Position numbers and translations under genes: made by a program
Assembly (NCBI GenBank): GCA_030141605.1
Contig: JAQGDQ010000710.1
Location: 44,899 to 108,898, forward strand
Reading direction: 5' to 3'
Source: Tubiluchus corallicola
Lineage: Eukaryota; Priapulida; Priapulimorpha; Priapulimorphida; Tubiluchidae
Length of the DNA stretch: 64,000 nt
In this document: piece after piece, positions 43,301 to 54,531 of the stretch
Layout of the letters: the number at the start of each line of letters is the position of its first letter
Numbering within the stretch: position 1 is the stretch's first letter
Notes under the pieces: model-generated
Told to the model about the DNA's origin: nothing
Databases searched by the model: none
The model's input: only the letters and a program-made list of their open reading frames with translations

Positions 43301-46300
43301 TTGTGAAGCAAAAAACAGAACTACCTCAATGATGGCCAAACAGTATCATAACAAAACCACTTTCAGTCCAATGCAGATTTCAGAAATATAAGGCAGATAG
43401 TGGGTTTTAACTACAAGTACTTACATTCATCAGTACAGTAGGAAAAGTTGAGGAATTTTCAGGTTTAACAACTAATGGATGGCTTCCTTCTAATTTTACA
43501 AACTTCATTAGGGTACATAAAGCCAACTCCTATAATAAACAGACAACTTATTATAGTGTCAGTTCGAAGAAAATAAGAAAGGAATAATTTATAATATTTA
43601 AAAAATGAACCAAAAATGCTTTAATTTATGTGTAAAAAGTTTGCAGTAAATACTAATTTGCAGGATAAATGTTTCAAAAGTCAAAAACATAACATGCAAA
43701 ATATGATTGGTTAATACTGTATTTGAATAAAAATGCAGTGAAATGCAATAAACAGAATATTTCATTCACGACCTGAAGCCAAAAGTAAAATTTAATATTA
43801 AAAGCAAAATGTAGCAGGAATTAAGCAAACAAATTTCAAACTTTTAAAATTTTTTCACTCTAATCAGATTTTAGCAACTTCGTGCATTGCAAGATCTTAA
43901 GCATCTGGTAATGACTCATGATAGGATATTAAATTATAAATACTTTTCAGCATATATTTCTAATAAAATATAATTGCTTAAGCTATTGATTTTTTGTGGT
44001 TTCTTATGCTAATGGGTAATTATTGGCACATTTTATACACGTTATTCATTTTGCATATCTCAGGACACTTTCGGGATCAATAATGAAACATTAAGACTTC
44101 CACATGCGAAAAACAAACATCATACAGAGATGGTCAAAAATTGTTTGTGCTTGAAATATGTACAAAACAAAAACAACAATGTCTTGTTTGACTTGTAGTC
44201 TTCTTTTTGGCTGCTACTACTCAGCTGAGCTATCTAAGTGAATTTTAAAACAAGGGCTAATTTACCACCATGTTTAGTGTCAAAATTGAGAAAATACAGC
44301 TACAGTGTTTGCAAGTTTGCTTAGAATTAAAAAAACCCAAACTTAATAAACTCCTCTCAGAACTTTCCAGTTTTGGTATGAAACTTAATTACCGCCTTCG
44401 AAAACACTTTTAAGTAGCTGACTGCTTCTGTAAGACAAACATTAGAAAAAAATCAATCACAACCATAGCCTGGGTGGAAAAGACCTAGCAGAAACTTTCA
44501 AAAAGAAGTGCAAAAATAATTAATGAATTATGACAGAGATTGCCAGAAGTTTTATAAACCATTGCGGTTTATTTTAGCAATTATTATCCATTGCAGATAA
44601 TGATCTGGAAAAAGAAAGGAGATGCTGAAAATTGTGAATTACAAGGAAGAAATCTCAAGCCTGCTCTGTCACATTGACTGGTAGCTCAGCTGGTAAAGCA
44701 TGGAAGTACTAATCTTAGATCTCAGGTTCAAATCCCGTCTTGTAAACAATTATTCAGTGTCTCTTTTCTTTCTCAAACTCATTACCCGAAATGAGTAATA
44801 ATTGGAAAAATAAACAGCAATGGTTTATAAAAATTCTGGCAATCAAAGTCACAATTAATTAATGATATCGTTAGGCACCAGCTAATTTGGGAAAGTATTG
44901 ATACCAGAAGTGCAAAAATGCTAGCAGATTATAATAGATCATTTAGAAGAAAGAGCTGGAGAATAATTTGTGTAACTATCCATAACACTGCATTAAGTAC
45001 ATAAAGAATTCAGCACAGATGAGAATTAATAAAATGTCATAATAATGCATTTAAAATGAGCATGAACATGCAAAGAAGATCTCACACTCAGAATAACTAA
45101 ATGCTAATACATACTGCAACAGAACTATTATCACTGTGTAGCAGTTCCAAAAGTTTTTGGATGGATTCTTTATAGCAGTCCTGTAGCCAAACTCTTACTT
45201 TTTCCTTGGGTGTAAGATCTAAGAATGTAATAACTCGACAGTTAACTTTTTAGTCAAACAATAAAGTAATCAATAATGGTTTTCAACTTGCATAAAATTG
45301 TTACAGAAAAGAATGTTATCTTGAAAGATGTATTTAGAAATCTTGAAAGACATATTTACAAATTTTCAAGTATTACCCCGTAAGATCACGAAACAATGCG
45401 ATATAATTTCTAGGCGGCTAGTGACAATAAAGTTAACAAAAGATTGCATAAGTTGTATAGGAAATAGGACATTTTATTTTTTGTCAAAGTACCAATTAAC
45501 AGAAATGTTAGAATAAGTGGTGTCTTTTTAAATTAGTTGCTTTGTCTTCTTGCACATAAATAATATCCATACCTACTTTTTTGTTGTTGTTGTCAGTGTT
45601 TAATATTTATTTTACTTTTACTACTAGTCTACAATTTTTTTTTAATTGAACCACTTATGTAACTCGACTGTAAATATGTGATCGAAAATAAATCGAAACA
45701 CTATATTTCATGAAATTTTAAACTAATCAGAAATGTAATATGAATAATCAGAAACTGTGTATGTGAATAATGGCAAGCCAACATTGCAATAGGATTGTGA
45801 AAATTCAAGTATTTAGTTAAAAACATGAAATTTTAATAAGCACTGTAATATCACACTTACCCATGTCTACAAGATGCTCAACTGACTTCGACACAACCAT
45901 GCTGTCATTACCAAGAACATGGGAAAACATTTTATGCAATGCTTGGATACTCGCTAGCAAAATCTCAGGTCTTTTCTCATCCTTTTAAGAATGTTTAATT
46001 TAATGTGAGAACATTAATTTTATACAAGTGTAACAGTGTGGAAAATTGCAATATATTGAGCCGAATATGCCATAAAATGTAATAATAAAAATATAAGTTA
46101 AGGCAAAAGTTTTGACATGTTTAACGTACTGACATGTATGTATTAATGCATCTCGTTATAATGTCAACTTTTTTGAAGTCCCAAAATGGGCGGTACAAAG
46201 CGGTATGACTGTAGATGCAGCAACCATATTTTGTTTAACCGTCTTTTCGATTTTCTACCGCATTAAGTGGGCATTGGCCATTTTTTAGTTAGTTTATTTA

Positions 46301-49300
46301 TTGACATTATAAGATACAAGGAAATTACACTAAAAACTTAACAGTATTACAATAAATGCCCATCTTGTAAATTATAGAGCTGAAGTGTATAACAAATAAT
46401 AATATCTACTTCGTCATTTAAATAACTTTAAAACTTTGTACGAAAGCAGCAAAAAGTCAAACATATTATTAAAGGATTGGTTTCTAAAATGTTCAGTAAG
46501 CTAACAATTAGCAAAACATGTTCGTCATCTTGTATATCTCTGCCAAATATTTAAAGCCTTTAATTATGTAGAATTCTACTTCATCTACCAGTTTCCACTT
46601 CTAAACGATGGGATCACAGTCTCATACATGAAGCTGCTATACTAGAATATTTTACCAAACAAAGATTTGTAGTAATCAAAGCACCTATAGATAATTGTGG
46701 ATTAATCTTCCCGGGATAATACTGCGAAAGCATTTGGTCTGACCCTTCTTTAGGACCCATCTGAACCTTCACATTTCACATTGGATAAAATTGGTCTCCT
46801 GCAACCAGTTACACAACTAGTATTAGTATACATGTGTGTTCTCTCCTATTCTACTAATTTTAAAACCTTGTTCAACGGGATATTATCTGGTTTATAAGTA
46901 AATGCCTTATATAATTTTGATTAAACACACTTAATTGTTGGTTTAAACATAATTTATTGAAGATGTAACATATAACTAGGTTTGAAACAGACAGTTTTAC
47001 AACTGATATATGTTCTCCCCTAGTGGGAGGGAACACTAGACAGATGCAGAACAGTGGTGACCACAATGTACAAAAAATGTTGCAATAAATATGAACATTA
47101 CTATGTAACAAGAGTAACATAGTTAATACTATTTAAAGCATTTAGTGTTTGAAATAAAAGACTGTACTAAAAAAAATTTGAGTGTTCACAAAATTATCTA
47201 TGGTTCCCATGCAGGACTGTAAACATTGATGTTAAAACCTGAAAAAAGAGTGCAGAGATTTGTAAATAAGTCGTGTCTGGCCTGGTGGTAAAGACGACAG
47301 TTAAATAAGTAATGACCGACTGTTTCATAAGCAGAGCCACATTGACAATTAGGTGATACCAGCAACGCATTTTATTATATATTTTCTGAGGTATAATCGT
47401 AATTAAGTTGACAAAAACCAACTCTCATTCTAGTATGGTGTACAGATGAATTTCGAGTGCCACTTGAAAAGTAAGCAGGTCACTTATTTAAAACACATGT
47501 GATTCTTTAGTTGAGATTCAAAGATGTTTCAAGAGCTGGAATTACAGATATCAAGAGGTAAATTATTCCAACACTTAACTAATAAGTTTTGAAGAATGGT
47601 TTACAATGAACAGATAGATCTAAAACTAGAGAAAAGATAGCGAAAATACTATAAAGTCATCTAGTCTGCTATCCTTTGCCGAATATAAATAAAATGATTA
47701 TTAGACAATGGTGGACATGAAAATTAATGTTGCCAGTTTAATTTAGGATGTCATTATTAATTTTTAAACTTATGACATTTGCTATATAAATAAGTAATCC
47801 AAAGTAAAGAAAATGCACGTATTATGAAGCAGTAGACAACAGATATATGTACTGTATATAAGAAATCTGTAAGATCTTTAAATAATTCGATCACAAATAA
47901 ATGGTAAAACAGAGTTTAAAAATAATTTCTAAATCAGTAGAATATATTTTGTCCAAAAAGGTGAACGTGAACCGACCGGTATCGGTGAACAGCAAAGTTA
48001 ATCGGCTCGTATAATTTACAAGAGATTATACCAGTTTGTTGTGAAAAGTAATATCCTAAGTAAATACCAGTTTGGTTTCAGAAAAAATTATTCAACTGCC
48101 CTTGCTGTATCCGAATTAATAGACACGATCTCTCTAGACACTGACAAAAAATTACTGAATTGCGGAATATTTTTAGACTTATCAAAAGCTTTTGATACCG
48201 TACAGCATAGTATACTAATAGCCAAATTAAACCATTATGGCATCAGAGGTCTACCTTTGCAACTAATTCAGTCATATCTAACTAACAGAAAACAATTCAT
48301 ATCTATTAACAATGTATCATCAGACTATAAACACATATCGTGTGGAGTGCCACAAGGCTCTAATTTAGGACCTCTTCTATTCTTAATTTATATTAACGAT
48401 CTTCCCACATGCAGCAACTTTCGAACCCGAATATTTGCCGATGACACTAATTTGTTCATGTCTGACTCCAATATAAATAATCTGCAAAAATCTGTTAATG
48501 ACGAAATGAAAAAAATAGACCTGTGGATGAGGGCAAACCAGCTATCAATTAACTACAAAAAAACCAAATTTATGATAATCAACAATAAGCAAATTAACAA
48601 TGCTAATAATCCAAAATTTCATATTATAATAAACAAACACAAAATTGAAGAAACAGACAACATCAAATACTTGGGCCTACTCATTGATAATAAATTAACA
48701 TGGGAACCACATATAAAACACATAACATACAAATTAAGTCGAATTACTGGAATAATTTTAAAAGTAAGGCACTACGTTGACCAATATATTCTGAAACTTC
48801 TATATAATTCGTTAGTTTTCCCTTATTTACAATATTCCATCTTAACATGGGGTACGGCTTTTGCATCAATTCAAAAATTAATACAGACACAACAAAACAA
48901 AATAGTAAAACTAATAACTTTTGCTCGCAAATATGATCATGCTACACCATCGTTCGTAAAATTAGAAATTTTAAAAGTAAGAGATATTTACAATCTTGAG
49001 TTGTTCAAATTTATGTATAAATTCAATGCTGGTTTATTACCCGAACTTTTTAGTGAATATTTCACTAATGTTTCTGATATACATTCCTACTCCACAAGAG
49101 CTGCTTCTAATGAACAGTATTTTGTGGAGAGATTTTTTACCCGACATGGTTTCAATAGCTTAAAATCACGAGGAGTTAAATTATGGAACTCGTTGCCAAA
49201 AGATACCTTTGGAGGTAGCTTATTTTCTGCTTCCAAAAAATACACAAAATTCTTACTAAATGAATATACCTGTAATACATAACTTGTAAGACTAATAAGC

Positions 49301-50066
49301 AAGCTATCAAGTGTTTTTTTTTCTCACCTAAGTAATTGTTGCTCTTTCTTATACTTACTTTTTCTCTTAAATTTTCTATATTACACTTTTTTTGATACTT
49401 ATTTTATCTCTCCATACAGTCAAAATCCCCTGTCAATAACGCCCCTATTTGAAAATATATGTAATAATCATAATTACTTGTATTAATTGTATTGTTTTGT
49501 TTAGATTTAGGTGTCATCTAACTTTATTATTTTTTGTTTTCACTTATACTGTTTTCATTTATACTTTGTTTTCGTTTATACTGTTTATTATTATTATTTT
49601 TTTCCTATTTGATTTTGTTATCCGCAGTCTCACCGTTTACTTTTAATATACTAATTTAATTATAAGACAGGGCAGGAGACTAGATGACCCTATGGTCCTT
49701 CCCTGCCCTGCTCCACTACTATAATTAAGTAATATTTAAAAAAAAAAAAACTTGTCATGTCAAACAAATGGAGAAAATAAATGTTCTATGTCTATGTCTA
49801 TGTCGTAGCCCAAAATTCTGATCGGCTCATCACTATAGTGAAGAAGGCCTATATAATTGGTGCTTTGTTATTAGGGAAACCAAACCAACCTGTAAATATA
49901 GATGTAAATCAAGCACATTATTAGCATTTTTCGAATCGCTGACGAACTCCTTTGTTTTCTTCCTTATGTCAGCAATAACTTTTTTTGAGTTGCCTTCTAA
50001 AGCATTTATCTCTCTCTGTTCCTCACTTTTTTTGATGGAGTAAACATTGCACGTGGACGCCGCCAT
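34328..50066 (-). CDS. NOC4L: Nucleolar complex protein 4 homolog (NOC4L), complete, 529 aa
   Basis: Twelve exons, all with GT-AG sites and matching phase: 49890-50066 (ATG at 50066), 45861-45981, 45115-45218, 43425-43529, 42545-42691, 41828-41936, 40394-40473, 39951-40123, 38742-38852, 36241-36401, 35278-35477, 34328-34429 (TGA). Spliced length 529 residues, near the human 516. Landmarks: ELALCTLMKFVKLEGSHPL, FQEFLEYDDVK, KILIIMHDKILPHL, FLTRSYNVGGAISLLSLN, HVKYRARFFFLADIFLSS, HLPAYLVAAFIKRLARLSL and SSLWEIQTLKSHWYP, all typical of the NOC4/CBF family. Known role: with NOP14, in pre-18S rRNA processing and 40S export from the nucleolus. The N-terminal half is helical and repeat-like; the C-terminal half is the conserved CBF domain. 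Exon 7 encodes SHACVEFLNF, where the truncated copy and human NOC4L have Trp at the Cys position. Introns hold several mobile elements. Exons 1-7 lie in the duplicated arm; exons 8-12 are single-copy. Confidence 0.95.
37433..38013. mobile_element. hAT-like non-autonomous DNA transposon (581 bp)
   Basis: Ends CAGTGGCAGCTCGTAG and, read inward from the other side, CAGTTACAGCTCGTGT; they share CAGT..CAGCTCGT. Flanks are CAGTTAAC (37425-37432) and CAATTAAC (38014-38021), an 8-bp target-site duplication with one mismatch. Terminal CAG and 8-bp duplication fit hAT. No transposase ORF. It lies in the NOC4L intron between exons 9 and 10. Confidence 0.75.
42984..43281. mobile_element. piggyBac-like MITE (left-arm copy)
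   Basis: TTAA at both ends (42984-42987, 43278-43281) followed inward by CACGCTGCCTG and CACGTTAATTG. TTAA duplication plus CACG termini fits piggyBac-type non-autonomous elements. It sits in the NOC4L intron between exons 4 and 5. Confidence 0.55.
44538..44844. mobile_element. Fold-back element with tRNA-like core (left-arm copy)
   Basis: Two inverted arms of about 66 bp (44538-44603 and 44779-44844, starting GATTGCCAGAA) flank a segment. Its middle (44675-44741) reads GGTAGCTCAGCTGGTAAAGC, then about 25 nt, then GGTTCAAATCCC: good tRNA A- and B-box sequences. The acceptor ends do not pair, so it is not a working tRNA gene. No obvious target-site duplication. Confidence 0.65.
46290..47470 (-). 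mobile_element. 3' end of a minus-strand LINE (left-arm copy)
   Basis: Minus-strand frames near 47190-47470 read, with a stop, HTRMRVGFCQLNYDY followed by SPNCQCGSAYETVGHYLFNC and RLYHQARHDL. This is the Cys/His motif (C.CG...ET..H....C..Y...R) at the C-terminus of many LINEs. A non-coding 3' part ends near 46292 with AATAAATAAACTAAC. Confidence 0.65.
48009..49820 (+). mobile_element. 5'-truncated LINE insertion (left-arm copy)
   Basis: Flanked by ATCGGCTC at 48001-48008 and 49821-49828, an apparent 8-bp target-site duplication. It contains an open RT-to-C-terminus frame, a 3' UTR and a (TATGTC)n tail near 49785-49803. It is inserted in NOC4L intron 1, opposite in sense to the gene. Confidence 0.8.
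48041..49282 (+). CDS. Reverse transcriptase, C-terminal part of LINE ORF2 (413 aa)
   Basis: An open frame without internal stops. Motifs: DLSKAFD (residues 46-52), CGVPQGSNLGP (101-111), IFADDTNLF (131-139) and IKYLGLLIDNKLTW. The three catalytic Asp positions are therefore intact. The annotated first codon is GTG and the frame stays open back to the insertion edge near 48009, so this is a 5'-truncated ORF and not a true start. Endonuclease and N-terminal RT are missing, so it is non-autonomous. It is of the CR1/Daphne/Crack-like group by general appearance. Confidence 0.85.
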   Translation: MKSNILSKYQFGFRKNYSTALAVSELIDTISLDTDKKLLNCGIFLDLSKAFDTVQHSILIAKLNHYGIRGLPLQLIQSYLTNRKQFISINNVSSDYKHISCGVPQGSNLGPLLFLIYINDLPTCSNFRTRIFADDTNLFMSDSNINNLQKSVNDEMKKIDLWMRANQLSINYKKTKFMIINNKQINNANNPKFHIIINKHKIEETDNIKYLGLLIDNKLTWEPHIKHITYKLSRITGIILKVRHYVDQYILKLLYNSLVFPYLQYSILTWGTAFASIQKLIQTQQNKIVKLITFARKYDHATPSFVKLEILKVRDIYNLELFKFMYKFNAGLLPELFSEYFTNVSDIHSYSTRAASNEQYFVERFFTRHGFNSLKSRGVKLWNSLPKDTFGGSLFSASKKYTKFLLNEYTCNT

Positions 50067-50191
50067 GTCTGTGAAGTGCTGCGAGAATATTCGCTAAAAA
50101 GTTGAAAACTTCATTCAGGTTCAGCTTATTTTTGACTACTCCTTCTTCAAATTCCAAAATGTAAGTAATAATAAACAACAACAACAACAAC

Positions 50192-50231
<40 letters not shown>

Positions 50232-50602
50232 GGGGTGAGCAATGAACGTTTGAGTTCGAACGAATTTTTTAAGTTCGAATTTGATTCGAACCTGAAAATT
50301 CGAATAATTCAGCACTTCACAACCACATACGTTCTCTACCATTAAAATGTTTGAAACATCATGCAATAGTGCAATTTAGCTGCAATTTCTGTGCAAAATT
50401 TTTAAGAAACTAATAGTGGTTTTACTGCAGAACAAAATCAAGTAATACGCGTAATCTCCGTAAGACCACTTTTTAGTAATGGTTCTAAAAATCTTTCAAA
50501 CTCAATTTGAATTCGCAATACTGAAATTTGGTGCGATTCGAATTTGAAAGTCGCTAATTCGGTTCGATTCGAATTCACTTTCTAACAGAGAATGCTCACC
50601 CC

Positions 50603-50642
<40 letters not shown>

Positions 50643-50767
50643 GTTGTTGTTGTTGTTGTTTATTATTACTTACATTTTGGAATTTGAAGAAGGAGTAGTC
50701 AAAAATAAGCTGAACCTGAATGAAGTTTTCAACTTTTTAGCGAATATTCTCGCAGCACTTCACAGAC
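50067..50767. promoter_or_regulatory. Head-to-head interval between the two NOC4L starts
   Basis: 701 bp separate the divergent ATGs (50066 minus, 50768 plus). Each side has the same 5' flank and an (AAC)n(AAT)n tract meeting the central MITE. Promoter elements are presumed to be duplicated here; no TATA box is evident. Confidence 0.5.
50230..50604. mobile_element. MITE-like loop at the centre of the inverted duplication
   Basis: 375 bp bounded by a perfect 12-bp inverted repeat (TAGGGGTGAGCA at 50230-50241, complement at 50593-50604) and rich in TTCGAA words. The interior is not symmetric. The flanks are (AAT)n on the left and (ATT)n on the right: mirror images and not a direct target duplication, as expected if the inversion symmetry reaches the element's ends. 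TTCGAA-rich MITEs with such ends resemble hAT-type elements. Confidence 0.7.
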
Positions 50768-51013
50768 ATGGCGGCGTCCACGTGCAATGTTTACTCCATC
50801 AAAAAAAGTGAGGAACAGAGAGAGATAAATGCTTTAGAAGGCAACTCAAAAAAAGTTATTGCTGACATAAGGAAGAAAACAAAGGAGTTCGTCAGCGATT
50901 CGAAAAATGCTAATAATGTGCTTGATTTACATCTATATTTACAGGTTGGTTTGGTTTCCCTAATAACAAAGCACCAATTATATAGGCCTTCTTCACTATA
51001 GTGATGAGCCGAT

Positions 51014-52812
51014 CAGAATTTTGGGCTACGACATAGACATAGACATAGAACATTTATTTTCTCCATTTGTTTGACATGACAAGTTTTTTTTTTTTTAAAT
51101 ATTACTTAATTATAGTAGTGGAGCAGGGCAGGGAAGGACCATAGGGTCATCTAGTCTCCTGCCCTGTCTTATAATTAAATTAGTATATTAAAAGTAAACG
51201 GTGAGACTGCGGATAACAAAATCAAATAGGAAAAAAATAATAATAATAAACAGTATAAACGAAAACAAAGTATAAATGAAAACAGTATAAGTGAAAACAA
51301 AAAATAATAAAGTTAGATGACACCTAAATCTAAACAAAACAATACAATTAATACAAGTAATTATGATTATTACATATATTTTCAAATAGGGGCGTTATTG
51401 ACAGGGGATTTTGACTGTATGGAGAGATAAAATAAGTATCAAAAAAAGTGTAATATAGAAAATTTAAGAGAAAAAGTAAGTATAAGAAAGAGCAACAATT
51501 ACTTAGGTGAGAAAAAAAAACACTTGATAGCTTGCTTATTAGTCTTACAAGTTATGTATTACAGGTATATTCATTTAGTAAGAATTTTGTGTATTTTTTG
51601 GAAGCAGAAAATAAGCTACCTCCAAAGGTATCTTTTGGCAACGAGTTCCATAATTTAACTCCTCGTGATTTTAGGCTATTGAAACCATGTCGGGTAAAAA
51701 ATCTCTCCACAAAATACTGTTCATTAGAAGCAGCTCTTGTGGAGTAGGAATGTATATCAGAAACATTAGTGAAATATTCACTAAAAAGTTCGGGTAATAA
51801 ACCAGCATTGAATTTATACATAAATTTGAACAACTCAAGATTGTAAATATCTCTTACTTTTAAAATTTCTAATTTTACGAACGATGGTGTAGCATGATCA
51901 TATTTGCGAGCAAAAGTTATTAGTTTTACTATTTTGTTTTGTTGTGTCTGTATTAATTTTTGAATTGATGCAAAAGCCGTACCCCATGTTAAGATGGAAT
52001 ATTGTAAATAAGGGAAAACTAACGAATTATATAGAAGTTTCAGAATATATTGGTCAACGTAGTGCCTTACTTTTAAAATTATTCCAGTAATTCGACTTAA
52101 TTTGTATGTTATGTGTTTTATATGTGGTTCCCATGTTAATTTATTATCAATGAGTAGGCCCAAGTATTTGATGTTGTCTGTTTCTTCAATTTTGTGTTTG
52201 TTTATTATAATATGAAATTTTGGATTATTAGCATTGTTAATTTGCTTATTGTTGATTATCATAAATTTGGTTTTTTTGTAGTTAATTGATAGCTGGTTTG
52301 CCCTCATCCACAGGTCTATTTTTTTCATTTCGTCATTAACAGATTTTTGCAGATTATTTATATTGGAGTCAGACATGAACAAATTAGTGTCATCGGCAAA
52401 TATTCGGGTTCGAAAGTTGCTGCATGTGGGAAGATCGTTAATATAAATTAAGAATAGAAGAGGTCCTAAATTAGAGCCTTGTGGCACTCCACACGATATG
52501 TGTTTATAGTCTGATGATACATTGTTAATAGATATGAATTGTTTTCTGTTAGTTAGATATGACTGAATTAGTTGCAAAGGTAGACCTCTGATGCCATAAT
52601 GGTTTAATTTGGCTATTAGTATACTATGCTGTACGGTATCAAAAGCTTTTGATAAGTCTAAAAATATTCCGCAATTCAGTAATTTTTTGTCAGTGTCTAG
52701 AGAGATCGTGTCTATTAATTCGGATACAGCAAGGGCAGTTGAATAATTTTTTCTGAAACCAAACTGGTATTTACTTAGGATATTACTTTTCACAACAAAC
52801 TGGTATAATCAC
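51014..52812 (-). mobile_element. 5'-truncated LINE insertion (right-arm copy)
   Basis: Mirror of 48009-49820, flanked by the same 8-bp duplication (51006-51013, 52813-52820). It lacks the 13 nt ATAATTTACAAGA found at the 5' edge of the left copy. Confidence 0.8.
51552..52793 (-). CDS. Reverse transcriptase fragment, right-arm copy (413 aa)
   Basis: Same protein as the left-arm frame, with the RT motifs DLSKAFD, GVPQGSNLGP and FADD intact. The GTG first codon is an artefact of 5' truncation. The preserved frame in both copies says the insertion is young or the duplication recent. Confidence 0.85.
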   Translation of the reverse strand: MKSNILSKYQFGFRKNYSTALAVSELIDTISLDTDKKLLNCGIFLDLSKAFDTVQHSILIAKLNHYGIRGLPLQLIQSYLTNRKQFISINNVSSDYKHISCGVPQGSNLGPLLFLIYINDLPTCSNFRTRIFADDTNLFMSDSNINNLQKSVNDEMKKIDLWMRANQLSINYKKTKFMIINNKQINNANNPKFHIIINKHKIEETDNIKYLGLLIDNKLTWEPHIKHITYKLSRITGIILKVRHYVDQYILKLLYNSLVFPYLQYSILTWGTAFASIQKLIQTQQNKIVKLITFARKYDHATPSFVKLEILKVRDIYNLELFKFMYKFNAGLLPELFSEYFTNVSDIHSYSTRAASNEQYFVERFFTRHGFNSLKSRGVKLWNSLPKDTFGGSLFSASKKYTKFLLNEYTCNT

Positions 52813-53350
52813 GAGCCGATTAACTTTGCTGTTCACCGATACCGGTCGGTTCACGTTCACCTTTTTGGACAAAATATATTCTACTGATTTAGAAATTATT
52901 TTTAAACTCTGTTTTACCATTTATTTGTGATCGAATTATTTAAAGATTTTACAGATTTCTTATATACAGTACATATATCTGTTGTCTACTGCTTCATAAT
53001 ACGTGCATTTTCTTTACTTTGGATTACTTATTTATATAGCAAATGTCATAAGTTTAAAAATTAATAATGACATCCTAAATTAAACTGGCAACATTAATTT
53101 TCATGTCCACCATTGTCTAATAATCATTTTATTTATATTCGGCAAAGGATAGCAGACTAGATGACTTTATAGTATTTTCGCTATCTTTTCTCTAGTTTTA
53201 GATCTATCTGTTCATTGTAAACCATTCTTCAAAACTTATTAGTTAAGTGTTGGAATAATTTACCTCTTGATATCTGTAATTCCAGCTCTTGAAACATCTT
53301 TGAATCTCAACTAAAGAATCACATGTGTTTTAAATAAGTGACCTGCTTAC

Positions 53351-54531
53351 TTTTCAAGTGGCACTCGAAATTCATCTGTACACCATACTAGAATGAGAGT
53401 TGGTTTTTGTCAACTTAATTACGATTATACCTCAGAAAATATATAATAAAATGCTTTGCTGGTATCACCTAATTGTCAATGTGGCTCTGCTTATGAAACA
53501 GTCGGTCATTACTTATTTAACTGTCGTCTTTACCACCAGGCCAGACACGACTTATTTACAAATCTCTGCACTCTTTTTTCAGGTTTTAACATCAATGTTT
53601 ACAGTCCTGCATGGGAACCATAGATAATTTTGTGAACACTCAAATTTTTTTTAGTACAGTCTTTTATTTCAAACACTAAATGCTTTAAATAGTATTAACT
53701 ATGTTACTCTTGTTACATAGTAATGTTCATATTTATTGCAACATTTTTTGTACATTGTGGTCACCACTGTTCTGCATCTGTCTAGTGTTCCCTCCCACTA
53801 GGGGAGAACATATATCAGTTGTAAAACTGTCTGTTTCAAACCTAGTTATATGTTACATCTTCAATAAATTATGTTTAAACCAACAATTAAGTGTGTTTAA
53901 TCAAAATTATATAAGGCATTTACTTATAAACCAGATAATATCCCGTTGAACAAGGTTTTAAAATTAGTAGAATAGGAGAGAACACACATGTATACTAATA
54001 CTAGTTGTGTAACTGGTTGCAGGAGACCAATTTTATCCAATGTGAAATGTGAAGGTTCAGATGGGTCCTAAAGAAGGGTCAGACCAAATGCTTTCGCAGT
54101 ATTATCCCGGGAAGATTAATCCACAATTATCTATAGGTGCTTTGTATACTACAAATCTTTGTTTGGTAAAATATTCTAGTATAGCAGCTTCATGTATGAG
54201 ACTGTGATCCCATCGTTTAGAAGTGGAAACTGGTAGATGAAGTAGAATTCTACATAATTAAAGGCTTTAAATATTTGGCAGAGATATACAAGATGACGAA
54301 CATGTTTTGCTAATTGTTAGCTTACTGAACATTTTAGAAACCAATCCTTTAATAATATGTTTGACTTTTTGCTGCTTTCGTACAAAGTTTTAAAGTTATT
54401 TAAATGACGAAGTAGATATTATTATTTGTTATACACTTCAGCTCTATAATTTACAAGATGGGCATTTATTGTAATACTGTTAAGTTTTTAGTGTAATTTC
54501 CTTGTATCTTATAATGTCAATAAATAAACTA
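53351..54531 (+). mobile_element. 3' end of a LINE (right-arm copy)
   Basis: Mirror of 46290-47470 with the same ETVGHYLFNC Cys/His motif region. One visible G/T difference changes Arg to Leu in an out-of-frame reading. Confidence 0.65.

Larger units (their letters stand above)
40307..50229 (+). repeat. Left arm of giant inverted duplication
   Basis: Reverse complement of 50605-60513. Paired exon boundaries add up to 100820-100821 throughout exons 2-7 and to 100834 across the LINE and exon 1; the 13-nt step is one indel. Substitutions are sparse. The outer limit is sharp: identity stops at GAGTTAAC (40307) against GTTAACTC (ending 60513). The arm holds NOC4L exons 1-7 with all introns and their mobile elements. 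Confidence 0.97.

Noticed and set aside
44675-44741. Functional tRNA gene
   Set aside because: A and B boxes are good, but the acceptor arms do not pair and it sits in a fold-back element; called tRNA-derived.
45328-45516. 62-codon + strand frame in a NOC4L intron, mirrored at 55305-55493
   Set aside because: No recognisable motif; the duplication of the arm explains its presence twice.
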